This document shows, piece by piece, positions 51,001 through 53,512 of a stretch of DNA of 64,000 nt. Position 1 is the stretch's first letter, and every line of letters begins with the position of its first letter. A model generated the notes under the pieces. The model did not search any database and was not told the origin of the DNA. It saw only the letters and a list, made by a program, of their open reading frames with translations. The position numbers were made by a program, and so were the translations under genes. Source of the stretch: Arion vulgaris (lineage: Eukaryota; Mollusca; Gastropoda; Stylommatophora; Arionidae); assembly GCA_020796225.1 (NCBI GenBank), contig CM036767.1, positions 29,359,253 through 29,423,252 of the forward strand. Reading direction: 5' to 3'.

Positions 51001-51835
51001 CCTGGTTCAAACGCCACGGTGGGCACATTTGGAAGCAAATTTGTTTCCGTGGGATTTTTACAAAAGGTAAAACTAGACCTCACCGTTCAGAAAGCAATGG
51101 CAAACTACTGAACGTATAAGTGGTGCCTAGAAAATCAACGACTCGTTTACTGTGGTTGATGGCTACGTCCTTTAGGCGATATGCCACGATTTTCGTTTCA
51201 TATAAACAAATAATCATAAAAATCACCGTTGTCAATATATCTAACAATAAACAATAGTTCGCTATTATTAATAAAAGAAAGGGCAAATTTTTCCGTAATT
51301 AAAAGTTGGGAGCAACAGGAATTTATTTGACTACTCGAATACAGTTATAGTACTCAAGTACTGACTTATTATCATGGGACTGTCATGAGACACATTTCAC
51401 ACATGCATATGTAACATAGTAGTACATATAGGATACACTGAACAGTGTTTTCGCATGTCATAGCAAACAAGTAAACTATCGTAACATTGTGTACATTTAG
51501 ATAACGTGTGTAAATCATGAATGCGTGCATAAAATACGACATTGTCTGTTGTTAACATTGAACATATCGTAATTATCATTATTTGAAGAAAGTCATGTGA
51601 TCACATGCGGCTGAGACGAAGGTAGTAAATGAGGAAGAACGATCTTAACTGTGGAACAAATGTTCAGCAAAACGAAAAACTAAGTTGGTATGAACCAGCG
51701 ACACTTTTTTTGATAACGAACGTTTAAATGACTGCACATGTGTAAATAATATTCTTACTGTGACTCGCATTTTCTTTCTTTTGAGATATTTTTAAGTGAA
51801 TTAGTCGGCGAAAATATTCGTTGAAACAAGGCCAT
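1077..51835 (-). CDS. FNIP: FNIP (folliculin-interacting protein) gene, 16 exons, 3' end off window
   Basis: FNIP proteins bind folliculin. The complex acts on lysosomes as a GTPase-activating factor for RagC/D, controlling mTORC1 and MiT/TFE factors; FNIPs also bind AMPK and Hsp90. That is family knowledge. Seen here: sixteen minus-strand exons with GT/AG borders whose phases agree at all fifteen junctions, giving 960 codons with no stop. Residues ~30-170 match the N-terminal longin part, ~257-470 the central DENN-type part ([15 protein letters not shown], then RTVVIGKK and LSYFIRCSE), ~470-835 a Ser/Asn-rich linker, ~838-960 the C-terminal part ([24 protein letters not shown]). The start codon has G at -3 and G at +4. 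The remaining ~60 C-terminal residues of the family (after MSAEF) are not in the window. Introns carry nearly all the mobile DNA described below. Confidence 0.93.
1300..1566 (-). mobile_element. GAA-tailed SINE, copy 1
   Basis: First of four copies, all on the minus strand. Read 5' to 3' it begins cgcccgtgtggtgccagg and has a TCGTAAGAGGTGA core. It ends GTCGATATGAAGTG before an interrupted GAA run. No polymerase III boxes are clear to me. Confidence 0.65.
2007..2068 (-). CDS. FNIP: FNIP exon 15
   Basis: A 62-bp exon coding [20 protein letters not shown] plus two bases of Trp. Vertebrate FNIPs have HPVLDEPIAEAVCIIAD at this place. Acceptor ctacag, donor gtaagt, phases 0 to 2. Confidence 0.95.
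2205..2580 (-). mobile_element. LINE 3' end with GAA tail (type K)
   Basis: Minus-strand RT C-terminal piece ([19 protein letters not shown]) followed about 200 bp on by a 3' terminus (actgggcaac...gtgtcacgacaaaagaagaag). The same terminus is on the plus strand at 36245-36292, which defines the end of this LINE. Confidence 0.65.
2775..3020 (+). mobile_element. LINE 3' fragment (type K)
   Basis: Codes [15 protein letters not shown] and the [17 protein letters not shown] end found in sister copies at 535-700 and 36300-36460. No intact frame. Confidence 0.6.
3141..3458. mobile_element. TTAA-terminated MITE, copy 1 (318 bp)
   Basis: A perfect 16-bp terminal inverted repeat (TTAACTCTTTCCACGC) with TTAA at both outer ends, as expected of piggyBac-type elements that duplicate TTAA. 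The right half holds a direct repeat of a ~28-bp unit (atggcgcagtgtgcggctta...). No coding capacity. Confidence 0.7.
3525..3643. repeat. 21-bp minisatellite
   Basis: About five and a half tandem copies of gttttccagtttttagtaag plus g, nearly identical. It lies in the FNIP intron just downstream of exon 14. Confidence 0.9.
3710..3878 (-). CDS. FNIP: FNIP exon 14
   Basis: Codes residues 838-894: [19 protein letters not shown] followed by LHGTS, matching the FGRSLLGGY...DFVLQG start of the FNIP C-terminal part. Acceptor acacag, donor gtgagt, phases 2 to 0. Confidence 0.94.
4050..4735 (+). mobile_element. LINE 3' fragment (type W)
   Basis: RT C-terminal region with frame breaks: [18 protein letters not shown], then [17 protein letters not shown] and the GHRDM...NDENPMDC segment. 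Related copies are at 5690, 24415, 34960 and 52970; the last three are inverted. Intronic. Confidence 0.65.
4680..4805 (-). mobile_element. Retroelement ORF end, HLWVCP type
   Basis: Minus strand reads GTISMHTL, a stop, then [12 protein letters not shown]. Copies on the plus strand at 28790-28915 ([12 protein letters not shown]) and 34400-34520. The Cys pair suggests a small zinc-binding C-terminus. It may belong to the RNase H family of 7330 and other sites; that link is inference. Confidence 0.4.
5690..6073 (+). mobile_element. LINE 3' end with GATT tail (type W)
   Basis: An open 112-codon stretch codes [39 protein letters not shown] and ends [14 protein letters not shown], the usual end of this type of LINE ORF2. 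Right after the stop comes a run of nine GATT units, the 3' tail. Intact for its length, but 5'-truncated. Confidence 0.75.
6594..6729. repeat. 23-bp perfect inverted repeat with 90-bp loop
   Basis: tgtctttctcaaacgctcg plus ttat at 6594-6616 is the exact complement of 6707-6729. It could be a small MITE or a transcribed hairpin. No target duplication is obvious. Confidence 0.6.
6745..6855 (+). mobile_element. tRNA-derived SINE head, decayed
   Basis: Contains a tRNA-like run, taggttaggcgattggtgtc, and a B-box ggttcgagtcccg. The stems do not close as in a real tRNA, so I read it as a SINE remnant. Confidence 0.45.
7330..7950 (+). pseudogene. Retroelement RNase H fragment
   Basis: Codes AVTKAMI, a stop, [12 protein letters not shown], a second stop, then [21 protein letters not shown], the last catalytic region of an RNase H domain (usual form PGHxGxxGNExAD). 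A tail follows ending [15 protein letters not shown]. No reverse transcriptase is next to it. Relatives: 10985-11600 (+), 22690-23325 (-), 49660-49960 (+), 54530-54920 (-). Confidence 0.6.
7960..9690. other. Intron, no feature seen
   Basis: FNIP intron 13 sequence, AT-rich. I see no exon fitting the phase gap (exons 13 and 14 join directly) and no recognisable repeat. A lone TTAACCC at 8596 resembles the MITE ends but has no partner. Confidence 0.6.
9701..10897 (-). CDS. FNIP: FNIP exon 13 (large linker exon)
   Basis: Codes residues 439-838 in one 1,197-bp open stretch. It starts [19 protein letters not shown], then [18 protein letters not shown], both conserved in FNIP. The rest is a long Ser/Asn/Thr-rich, Cys-containing segment with no domain I recognise, matching the disordered linker of the family. 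It ends SLAKI plus AG at a gtagaa donor; joining to exon 14 makes SLAKIS|PVTGSG. It is by far the largest exon here. Confidence 0.95.
10985..11600 (+). pseudogene. Retroelement RNase H fragments, degenerate
   Basis: Two pieces of the family at 7330. The first has the SFIFVP motif and codons for [10 protein letters not shown]; its tail runs agtggtgaatctataaccct. The second (11400-11600) repeats the tail through a [22 protein letters not shown] end. Frames are broken. Confidence 0.5.
11650..11900 (+). repeat. Dispersed repeat C, copy
   Basis: Shares ttgattga...cagtgagtaaccatgtgtg and cacaggaagatct with copies near 5460-5560, 29210-29290, 50290-50600 and 57380-57680. No coding capacity; class unknown. 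Confidence 0.5.
12036..12088 (-). CDS. FNIP: FNIP exon 12 (53 bp)
   Basis: Codes only 17 codons plus two bases: [17 protein letters not shown], a near-invariant FNIP string. Phase 0 in, phase 2 out, with GG|T making the Gly of QLGDL across the junction. Acceptor actcag, donor gtaagt. It is too short for most ORF-based searches. Confidence 0.95.
12178..12440 (-). mobile_element. GAA-tailed SINE, copy 2
   Basis: Same family and orientation as at 1300, with ggtcgataggaacgttcaag next to an interrupted GAA tail. It ends about 90 bp from exon 12, inside intron 11. Confidence 0.65.
12405..13610 (-). pseudogene. LINE reverse transcriptase C-terminal fragments (type E)
   Basis: A 143-codon open stretch codes [52 protein letters not shown] and [17 protein letters not shown], the conserved post-RT region of non-LTR elements. 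Upstream (13364-13594) is [19 protein letters not shown], the RT thumb border. Another fragment (12405-12590) carries a related tail. Several frame breaks; no catalytic FADD is seen. Confidence 0.7.
13620..14400. other. Intron, no feature seen
   Basis: AT-rich FNIP intron sequence with no coding signal or repeat that I can place. Confidence 0.5.
14405..14600 (-). mobile_element. LINE 3' fragment (type G)
   Basis: Minus strand codes [10 protein letters not shown], a [17 protein letters not shown] segment and [11 protein letters not shown], the end of an ORF2. Relatives: 22376-22505 (+) and 56690-56900 (+, VPGRIIIGRSRRQWMQYV). Confidence 0.65.
15263..15515. repeat. 84-bp unit in three tandem copies
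   Basis: Starts at 15263, 15347 and 15431, nearly identical. The period is a multiple of three, so the minus strand stays open through all copies ([20 protein letters not shown] per unit). The open frame is most likely a by-product; no splice sites or homology support coding. Confidence 0.9.
15757..16005 (-). mobile_element. GAA-tailed SINE, copy 3
   Basis: Same family as at 1300; tail GAAGAAGAAGAAGA next to ggtcgatatggagcgttcg. It lies just downstream of FNIP exon 11, with about 55 bp to the donor. Confidence 0.7.
16058..16175 (-). CDS. FNIP: FNIP exon 11
   Basis: Codes residues 382-421: [20 protein letters not shown], then a Pro/Gly/Thr loop and KHIAKW. The LTxHLAWVxTV block is diagnostic of FNIP. 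Acceptor ccctag, donor gtatat, phases 2 to 0. A GAA-tailed SINE ends about 55 bp downstream of the donor. Confidence 0.95.
16335..16506 (-). mobile_element. tRNA-derived SINE B, interrupted
   Basis: Minus strand: B-box ggtttgaatcc, body, and 3' part with the ggtgcaatggagtcaa motif. Its 5' head resumes at 17256-17270, beyond the TTAA element, and again after 19428. Aligned to the uninterrupted copy at 27005-27205, the head-to-B-box distance is 55 nt in both once the insertion is removed. Other copies: 34580 (+) and 52160 (+). Confidence 0.65.
16507..17255. mobile_element. piggyBac-like element, internally deleted
   Basis: TTAA at both ends. The left end holds CACTTTAGCTG, the right end its near complement (cagcaaaagtg). 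The left side carries an extra ttaacccc, so the exact border may be 16516. On the plus strand ATG at 16840 starts [17 protein letters not shown], an acidic start like that of piggyBac transposases, then stops. The transposase core is gone. Confidence 0.6.
17724..18300 (-). pseudogene. Penelope-like GIY-YIG endonuclease, left arm
   Basis: Codes [19 protein letters not shown], a [12 protein letters not shown] link, then [20 protein letters not shown] and [12 protein letters not shown], the GIY-YIG domain of Penelope-like retroelements with its CxxC before Y-I-x-E-T-G. A small deletion breaks the CNTCAYV region, and there is a frame change before [13 protein letters not shown]. No RT domain is included. 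Confidence 0.78.
18441..19015 (+). pseudogene. Penelope-like GIY-YIG endonuclease, right arm
   Basis: A 134-codon frame carries the link region ([13 protein letters not shown]), [34 protein letters not shown] and [12 protein letters not shown]; a frame change then leads to [14 protein letters not shown] and [12 protein letters not shown]. This arm keeps the Cys region the left arm has lost. It is 5'-truncated, lacking RT, so not autonomous. Confidence 0.8.
19331..19365 (+). ncRNA. Hammerhead-like motif in Penelope 3' region
   Basis: TTGATAA, then AGGCC-TTGTT-GGTC (4-bp stem), then GAAAC. The layout is that of a hammerhead core (CUGANGA, stem II, GAAA), a motif known in Penelope-like elements. 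Two core bases differ (C3 to U, G8 to A). Inverted copies at 17374-17408 and 44078-44110; a diverged one at 20517-20550. Confidence 0.3.
19574..19746 (-). CDS. FNIP: FNIP exon 10
   Basis: Codes residues 325-382, including [17 protein letters not shown] and [13 protein letters not shown], the most recognisable FNIP blocks. An upstream gtaaat could look like the donor, but only gtatgt, 8 bp further on, restores the frame into exon 11, giving CKF|FVSTLL. Confidence 0.94.
20140..20600 (+). mobile_element. Penelope-like terminal fragments
   Basis: Several partial copies of the 3' region: ctttgtaaaactacattact twice, the inverted aaggcctttatcaagca, and cttgataaaggccttttggt. More pieces lie at 36890-36985, 37570-37625 and 55985-56080. 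No coding sequence. Confidence 0.55.
20764..20881 (-). CDS. FNIP: FNIP exon 9
   Basis: Codes residues 285-324, with [15 protein letters not shown] followed by VVEKAYF. It corresponds to the FFSHFPLFE block of the family and the following helix. Acceptor cacacag, donor gtattt (weak), phases 2 to 0. Confidence 0.94.
21063..21313 (+). mobile_element. tRNA-derived SINE A, copy 1
   Basis: Polymerase III A-box region tctgtagctcaagcggtag and B-box ggttcaaacccc, then a conserved body (tactgaacatataagtggtg) and end (ggatatgccacgatttt). It lies in FNIP intron 8 on the strand opposite to the gene. Confidence 0.8.
21643..21728 (-). CDS. FNIP: FNIP exon 8
   Basis: Codes residues 257-285: [18 protein letters not shown], then an acidic tail ending KENNE. 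The RxxxLAVGIIF strand is the start of the FNIP DENN-type part. Acceptor cttcag, donor gtaagt, phases 0 to 2. Confidence 0.93.
22080..22371 (+). mobile_element. tRNA-derived SINE A, copy 2
   Basis: Same family as 21063, with an extra ~45 bp in the body near 22200-22250. The B-box has drifted (ggttcaaactccg). A LINE fragment (22376-22505, + strand, VMEGMVPGT then [15 protein letters not shown]) follows directly. Confidence 0.75.
22690..23325 (-). pseudogene. Retroelement RNase H fragment
   Basis: Minus strand: [50 protein letters not shown], then ISFIFVPGH. This is the same family as at 7330 and extends further 5'. Broken frame. Confidence 0.55.
23400..23572 (-). CDS. FNIP: FNIP exon 7
   Basis: Codes residues 199-256, a Ser-rich loop followed by [15 protein letters not shown], which matches the family motif Y-x-R-R-W-R-R-S-x-T-T-S-L. 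The acceptor is attccag. The donor is GAG|gtttgt, a poor match to consensus at +3 to +5. Phase 1 to 0. Confidence 0.88.
23595..23845 (-). mobile_element. LINE 3' fragment (type K)
   Basis: Minus strand carries the WFGHLTRM / [21 protein letters not shown] end with a GAAGAAGAAG tail near 23612, where it abuts FNIP exon 7 within about 40 bp. Confidence 0.5.
24415..24795 (-). mobile_element. LINE 3' fragment (type W)
   Basis: Minus strand reads [18 protein letters not shown], then [20 protein letters not shown], then [13 protein letters not shown]. Diverged copy of the LINE at 5690. Confidence 0.55.
25098..25178 (-). CDS. FNIP: FNIP exon 6
   Basis: Codes residues 172-199, including [13 protein letters not shown] and then EDDSGLAY, which resembles the acidic D-S-G-x-A motif of vertebrate FNIPs in the loop before the DENN part. 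Acceptor tcctcag, donor gtaagt, phase 1 at both ends. Confidence 0.87.
25350..25592. repeat. 72-bp tandem repeat, about three copies
   Basis: The marker tgtcacttca recurs at about 72-bp steps with agtctgaaaactgatgat between. Like the 84-bp array, the period is divisible by three, so a plus-strand frame stays open ([14 protein letters not shown]). No sign that it is coding. Confidence 0.8.
26170..26264 (-). CDS. FNIP: FNIP exon 5
   Basis: Codes residues 140-172: [11 protein letters not shown], a Ser-rich run, then VVTSIEKY. Acceptor tttcag, donor gtaaga, phases 2 to 1, both matching its neighbours. It is low in conserved residues; the region is a loop in the family. Confidence 0.82.
26745..26885 (-). 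mobile_element. LINE 3' fragment (type R)
   Basis: Minus strand codes [20 protein letters not shown] and a [11 protein letters not shown] end. Related pieces: 21490-21620 (+), 29960-30110 (+), 40020-40260 (-) and 55590-55910 (-). Confidence 0.5.
27005..27205 (-). mobile_element. tRNA-derived SINE B, full head
   Basis: Minus strand: A-box-like tggtatagtgatttagc, B-box ggttcaaatcc, body ending cagtgcaatgaagtcaat. It is the reference copy for the interrupted SINE at 16335. Confidence 0.65.
27478..27703. mobile_element. TTAA-terminated MITE, copy 2 (226 bp)
   Basis: TTAACCCTTTCGCTGCTA at the left end matches the complement of the right end (tagcagctaaagggttaa) with one mismatch. TTAA is at both borders. 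Non-coding; terminus related to that of the element at 16507. Confidence 0.7.
27925..28215 (+). mobile_element. LINE 3' fragment (type E)
   Basis: Plus strand codes [23 protein letters not shown] and [18 protein letters not shown] with stops between; it matches the piece at 12405-12590. Confidence 0.45.
29290..29955. other. Intron, no feature seen
   Basis: FNIP intron 4 sequence with no repeat or coding signal that I recognise. Confidence 0.45.
29960..31080 (+). repeat. Duplicated dispersed repeat pair
   Basis: 30060-30180 and 30955-31075 share gagaggatata...cttcagaaaataaataattacattgaac and ttttcttggaacaaaaacat. The first copy follows a LINE type R tail ([18 protein letters not shown]). Between them is AT-rich DNA with no feature seen. 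Confidence 0.5.
31670..32095 (-). mobile_element. LINE 3' fragment (type K)
   Basis: A 94-codon open stretch: [37 protein letters not shown] and [16 protein letters not shown], ending at a GAAGAAGAAGAAG tail. Very close to the copy at 37750. It ends 68 bp from FNIP exon 4. Confidence 0.7.
32163..32275 (-). CDS. FNIP: FNIP exon 4
   Basis: Codes residues 103-140. It contains [19 protein letters not shown], a strongly conserved FNIP block (vertebrates have EMMFG and AMSYKGS at this place). Donor gtaaga, phase 2. Two in-frame acceptors lie 6 bp apart (ttacag, then TTTCAG), so Phe-Gln at the exon start could be included or skipped; the longer form is given. Confidence 0.93.
33559..33640. repeat. 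19-bp minisatellite
   Basis: Four copies of actggccaagtgaaacaac with one-base variants. Confidence 0.85.
33641..34575. other. Intron with an unexplained open frame
   Basis: Minus strand 33644-33892 is open for 82 codons ([20 protein letters not shown]...). It has no homology I recognise and is not needed by the FNIP exon chain, which is continuous across this intron. The HLWVF-type retroelement end lies at 34400-34520. Confidence 0.3.
34580..34760 (+). mobile_element. tRNA-derived SINE B, plus-strand copy
   Basis: ctctcggtggctaagtca (A-box region) and ggtttcaaatcatgg (drifted B-box) followed by ccagagttcatttttttctg, which matches the body of the copy at 52160. Confidence 0.5.
34960..35215 (-). 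mobile_element. LINE 3' fragment (type W) with ATC run
   Basis: A (TCA)8 run at 34958-34978 is followed on the plus strand by the complement of the type W end (gccggctgacataggcgatc). Intact copies of this end are at 24415 and 52970. Confidence 0.5.
35262..35366 (-). CDS. FNIP: FNIP exon 3
   Basis: Codes residues 68-102, starting [10 protein letters not shown] and ending THKYH; 35 whole codons. Acceptor ctgctag, donor gtaagt, phase 0 at both ends, so skipping it would keep the frame. This is a variable part of the family, so the call rests on splice sites, phase and position more than on conserved residues. Confidence 0.8.
35435..36470 (+). mobile_element. LINE 3' half, rearranged (type K)
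   Basis: Pieces of RT thumb and C-terminus on the plus strand: [20 protein letters not shown], a [13 protein letters not shown] segment, [33 protein letters not shown] remains, the terminus actgggcaacaacacggtag, then a GAA tail. A second tail fragment (36295-36470) follows. Confidence 0.6.
37020..37560 (+). repeat. Dispersed repeat D, copy 1
   Basis: A ~450-bp block that recurs at 52470-52890 at roughly 90% identity by eye. Its end (37494-37551) recurs inverted at 56480-56555. Both main copies hold aaaATGGCGGACAGCG, but the frame after it is broken in each. Origin unknown. Confidence 0.7.
37750..38700 (-). pseudogene. LINE reverse transcriptase 3' half (type K)
   Basis: The longest copy of this family. 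Order on the minus strand: [39 protein letters not shown], a frame break over the catalytic ADD region, [75 protein letters not shown], then the tail with GAA run at 37761. It starts just after FNIP exon 2 in intron 2. Confidence 0.75.
38835..38958 (-). CDS. FNIP: FNIP exon 2
   Basis: Codes residues 26-67. The stretch [18 protein letters not shown] followed by PYFDSN matches the first conserved block of FNIP, where vertebrates have an IRLIVYQD-type strand followed by ERRG. Acceptor ttcacag, donor gtaagt, phases 2 to 0. A LINE on the same strand starts about 130 bp downstream in intron 2. Confidence 0.93.
38960..40015. other. Intron 1, no feature seen
   Basis: First part of FNIP intron 1 next to exon 2. 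AT-rich, with no repeat or coding signal that I can place. Confidence 0.5.
40905..41460 (-). pseudogene. Nimb-like RNase H domain
   Basis: [20 protein letters not shown], then after a one-step frame change [35 protein letters not shown] and [19 protein letters not shown]. All four catalytic acidic positions (D, E, D, D) are readable across the frameshift. The downstream end ([23 protein letters not shown]) is typical of I-group LINEs. Confidence 0.8.
42000..43400 (-). pseudogene. Nimb-like reverse transcriptase
   Basis: Linker ([19 protein letters not shown]), motif A as [11 protein letters not shown] then a stop, [20 protein letters not shown] where VPQGSVLSPLLF is usual, then [14 protein letters not shown] with the catalytic ADD, and [17 protein letters not shown]. 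Several stops and frame changes, and the loss of Gln-Gly in the VPQGS motif, make it inactive. Confidence 0.8.
43690..43985 (-). pseudogene. Nimb-like endonuclease fragment
   Basis: [38 protein letters not shown], then TSTPDLAL: the C-terminal half of an APE-type endonuclease (GDFNxHS, TPDL). A second, overlapping piece ([27 protein letters not shown]) is at 44769-45083, so two copies are mixed here. Confidence 0.75.
43986..44768. mobile_element. Penelope-like pieces inside the Nimb LINE
   Basis: 43986-44235 (-) is the Penelope 3' terminal part with the cgtttcgaccaacaaggcct motif. 44285-44400 (+) is a Nimb linker ([17 protein letters not shown]). 44470-44745 (+) is a GIY-YIG piece ([29 protein letters not shown]). 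Outer pieces face away from each other, as in the pair at 17271. Confidence 0.6.
45124..46149. repeat. Diverged GATGAT-rich repeat and AT-rich DNA
   Basis: Units with ttgatgatgatgatg, then gaacagtga, then atggctttat recur at ~45125, 45559, 45615 and 45690; one more unit (40543-40607) lies beyond the LINE. The remainder (45760-46150) shows nothing. Confidence 0.5.
46150..47374. repeat. 50-bp satellite, left block
   Basis: About 24 monomers of tttactgctaagaaagaata, then tcagaacaag, ttttcctaac, tgtaaatatg. Variants alternate (gctaag/gctgag, aactg/aattg). It lies in FNIP intron 1 and continues at 48908 beyond a Tc1 insertion. Confidence 0.92.
47375..48907 (+). mobile_element. Tc1-type DNA transposon (1,533 bp)
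   Basis: Termini TACTGAAGCACATTAA at the left, with its complement at the right (gcttcagta), and a TA duplication outside (47373-47374, 48908-48909). Removing it plus one TA restores the satellite monomer sequence tgtaaatatgtttactg apart from one base. Inverted repeats continue to GCACCAC with mismatches. Confidence 0.88.
47671..48657 (+). pseudogene. Tc1 transposase, four in-frame stops
   Basis: One continuous frame of 328 codons without indels, stopped at 47698 (TAA), 47974 (TGA), 48436 (TAG) and 48460 (TGA). Helix-turn-helix start ([18 protein letters not shown]), then [13 protein letters not shown] (first D), [10 protein letters not shown] (second D) and [14 protein letters not shown] (E); 34 residues separate D and E, so DD34E. 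Ends SRCQACL. Dead by point mutation only, so fairly young. Confidence 0.9.
48908..49379. repeat. 50-bp satellite, right block
   Basis: About nine monomers of the array at 46150, but mostly the gcggag/gtggag variant, unlike the gctaag/gctgag variants on the left. The insertion thus sits at or near a boundary between two homogenised blocks. Confidence 0.9.
49660..49960 (+). pseudogene. Retroelement RNase H fragment
   Basis: An open 100-codon stretch: [38 protein letters not shown] and [13 protein letters not shown]. It holds the third (LSDS) and fourth (NEQAD) catalytic Asp regions of RNase H. Best preserved of the family; neither the N-terminal half nor an RT is adjacent. Confidence 0.65.
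50290..50600 (+). repeat. Dispersed repeat C, long copy
   Basis: Shares cacaggaaggtctcat, gtagaatttttattttaatt and gccagggtagtggttctc with 57400-57620. Confidence 0.5.
50949..51205 (+). mobile_element. tRNA-derived SINE A, copy 3
   Basis: gtgagcgtctgtagctcaag plus cggtag (A-box), ggttcaaacgcc (B-box), body tactgaacgtataagtggtg, end gatatgccacgattttcg. Same strand as the other two copies; lies in FNIP intron 1, 550 bp from exon 1. Confidence 0.8.
51206..51758. other. Intron 1 next to exon 1, no repeat seen
   Basis: Non-repetitive sequence. It contains an M-box-like TCATGTGA (51593-51600) next to TCACATG on the same strand, which could be a further MiT/TFE-type site. Confidence 0.4.
51759..51835 (-). 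CDS. FNIP: FNIP exon 1 (start codon)
   Basis: Codes residues 1-25 plus two bases, beginning [10 protein letters not shown], which resembles the short hydrophobic start of vertebrate FNIPs. The ATG sits in a good context (GATATGG). It ends at a gtaaga donor in phase 2, exactly what exon 2 needs: the split codon CA|A gives Gln, then KTVTPKL. The fit in phase and in sequence is the reason for choosing this start 12.8 kb upstream of exon 2. Confidence 0.82.
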
Positions 51836-52010
51836 ATCACTCTTCACGTGATACCGTATGTTATGAATGTGAACAACTCTCTCATTGGGCAATAGTCGAT
51901 GATACAGGCTCACTTATTGGTCTTAGATAAGTATTAAGTTGAAAAGGGAGAGGGCGAATCATTAAGTTGGACAATAATTAGCCGATTCTCGTGTCTTGTT
52001 TATATAGATA
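51836..52010 (-). promoter_or_regulatory. Putative FNIP proximal promoter
   Basis: Upstream of the FNIP start codon, read on the minus strand: a TCACGTGA E-box, two inverted CCAAT boxes (51884-51888 and 51916-51920) about 50 and 80 bp upstream of the ATG, and a TATATAAA string at 51999-52006. The stretch looks non-repetitive, unlike its surroundings. The transcription start is not known; CCAAT spacing would suggest a short leader. Confidence 0.45.
51844..51851. promoter_or_regulatory. CLEAR/M-box type E-box TCACGTGA
   Basis: Palindromic 8-mer with the T and A flanks preferred by MiT/TFE factors (TFEB, TFE3, MITF). It lies at -9 to -16 from the FNIP ATG. Mammalian FLCN/FNIP genes are reported MiT/TFE targets; a role here is inference from position and motif. 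Confidence 0.5.
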
Positions 52011-52159
52011 ACACATCCATGCGTAGTCAAAAACATGACCTGGTCTTAGATTAAAAGACACGTACATCCCTTACAGAGACTGTTATCCCCCATAAAGACA
52101 TAAGCTGTCAAATGCTATTAAACATATATAATTATAATGGGAACATCAACAGGTAACCA

Positions 52160-52395
52160 GGCAACTCATTGTTAGAATATAGGGCCTACCATCAAGGCAA
52201 GGGACATAATTTGCTAACAACGCCGTTCTGTTCAGGAGTGCTGTTTTTCCAGAGAACCCTAGGATTGTTGCCGGAGCTACGGAGTTCGTGCATTGTGCAA
52301 TACTCTCGGCACTTAGTGTTCCATTTCTGCGGAGAGGGACCGAGCCATATTGGATAAAATCCGGTGCAATGAAGTCAATCCTTCGGCTTAAAAAA
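52160..52395 (+). mobile_element. tRNA-derived SINE B, 3' part
   Basis: Body and end (gccatattggataaaatccg, gtgcaatgaagtcaatcc) in plus orientation, closed by a short A run. It lies about 330 bp upstream of the FNIP start codon. Confidence 0.55.
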
Positions 52396-52469
52396 ACATA
52401 ATTTGCTAGAAATCCATTGCAACGAAACATCGATGTGGAGAAGCTACAAGCTGACGATGAAAGTAATAC

Positions 52470-52890
52470 GAAGCAAACATTCAGAATCAGGACTGTTTGA
52501 TTCCTGGCATGTTTGCTAGCGTATTTCCTCCATGTTTGGTCGGGTATTTTCCGGTTTCGTTTGCCGAGCTATTGAGTTAGTGCTTGAGCAACGCTGTGAG
52601 CTACGAATGTCACATGGGATGCTTTTTACTGTGTCAACCGTGCGTTTGTTGTGATTGTGGATATTCAGAAAATGGCGGACAGCGATTATGACGAACCAAC
52701 TCAAATTGCCGTATGCAGTGTTTTGCGTGTGCAGAAAGCTGAATTTTGTCGTGATTGATGTTCCCTTCGACATGAATTGCAATTCAAGTGATGAACAGTT
52801 TTGTGTTGACACTTTAGCGACGGCCATATGCATTAATGCGGTGCTGGTTGCTTTTTGTAGCGGTACGGCTGTTTCATTTTGGAATTAGTT
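52470..52890 (+). repeat. Dispersed repeat D, copy 2
   Basis: Partner of 37020-37560. It includes gtttgccgagctattgagtt and aaaATGGCGGACAGCG; the short frame after that ATG is MADSDYDEPTQIAVC and is soon stopped. Confidence 0.7.
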
Positions 52891-52969
52891 CACGACACAA
52901 GAGACAGATTGTGTTCCATGATTGAACTTGGACTCTTCAACCACTTCCGCACACACTCAACACCATCAT

Positions 52970-53440
52970 CATCAGGTGCCGTGCCGGCTGGCGTAGGCGA
53001 TCATGGATCTCCCACAAATCTCTGTCATTGGTGTTTGCTATCAACTCAGATGTTGACACTCTACCGTGTCATGAAGTCAGGCCATCCAACATGTTCTCTC
53101 TGGCTTCCCCTGTCTCGTCTACCCTCAATTTTACCGGTTGTCACGGTGTGTTCTAAACCTCCCATCCTCATCACATGCCTGAAAAATGATGACTGCCTCT
53201 TTCTTATATTGATGATGAGCTTTCTCTGTTTCTTGATCTCATTCAACACCTCAACATTAGTAATTTTAATAGTCCATGGGATTCTCATCGTTCTTATATA
53301 AAACCACATTTCTGTGGCCCTCAGAGATTTTTCGATCTGTGTGTTCATTGTCCATGACTCTCATCCGTATGTCAGTATTGGTTCTATGTAGCACCGAGTA
53401 ACTCGCATTCTGATCGGGATTGACAAGGACTTGTTGCAGA
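52970..53440 (-). mobile_element. LINE 3' fragment (type W)
   Basis: Minus strand: [53 protein letters not shown] good copy of the end at 5690, with an ATC run near 52965. Confidence 0.65.
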
Positions 53441-53512
53441 ACTGCACACACTAGAGAGGTGAAACAACACGTCTGAGGATATTGTCATCATCACTTGCAA
53501 TGGATGGATATT

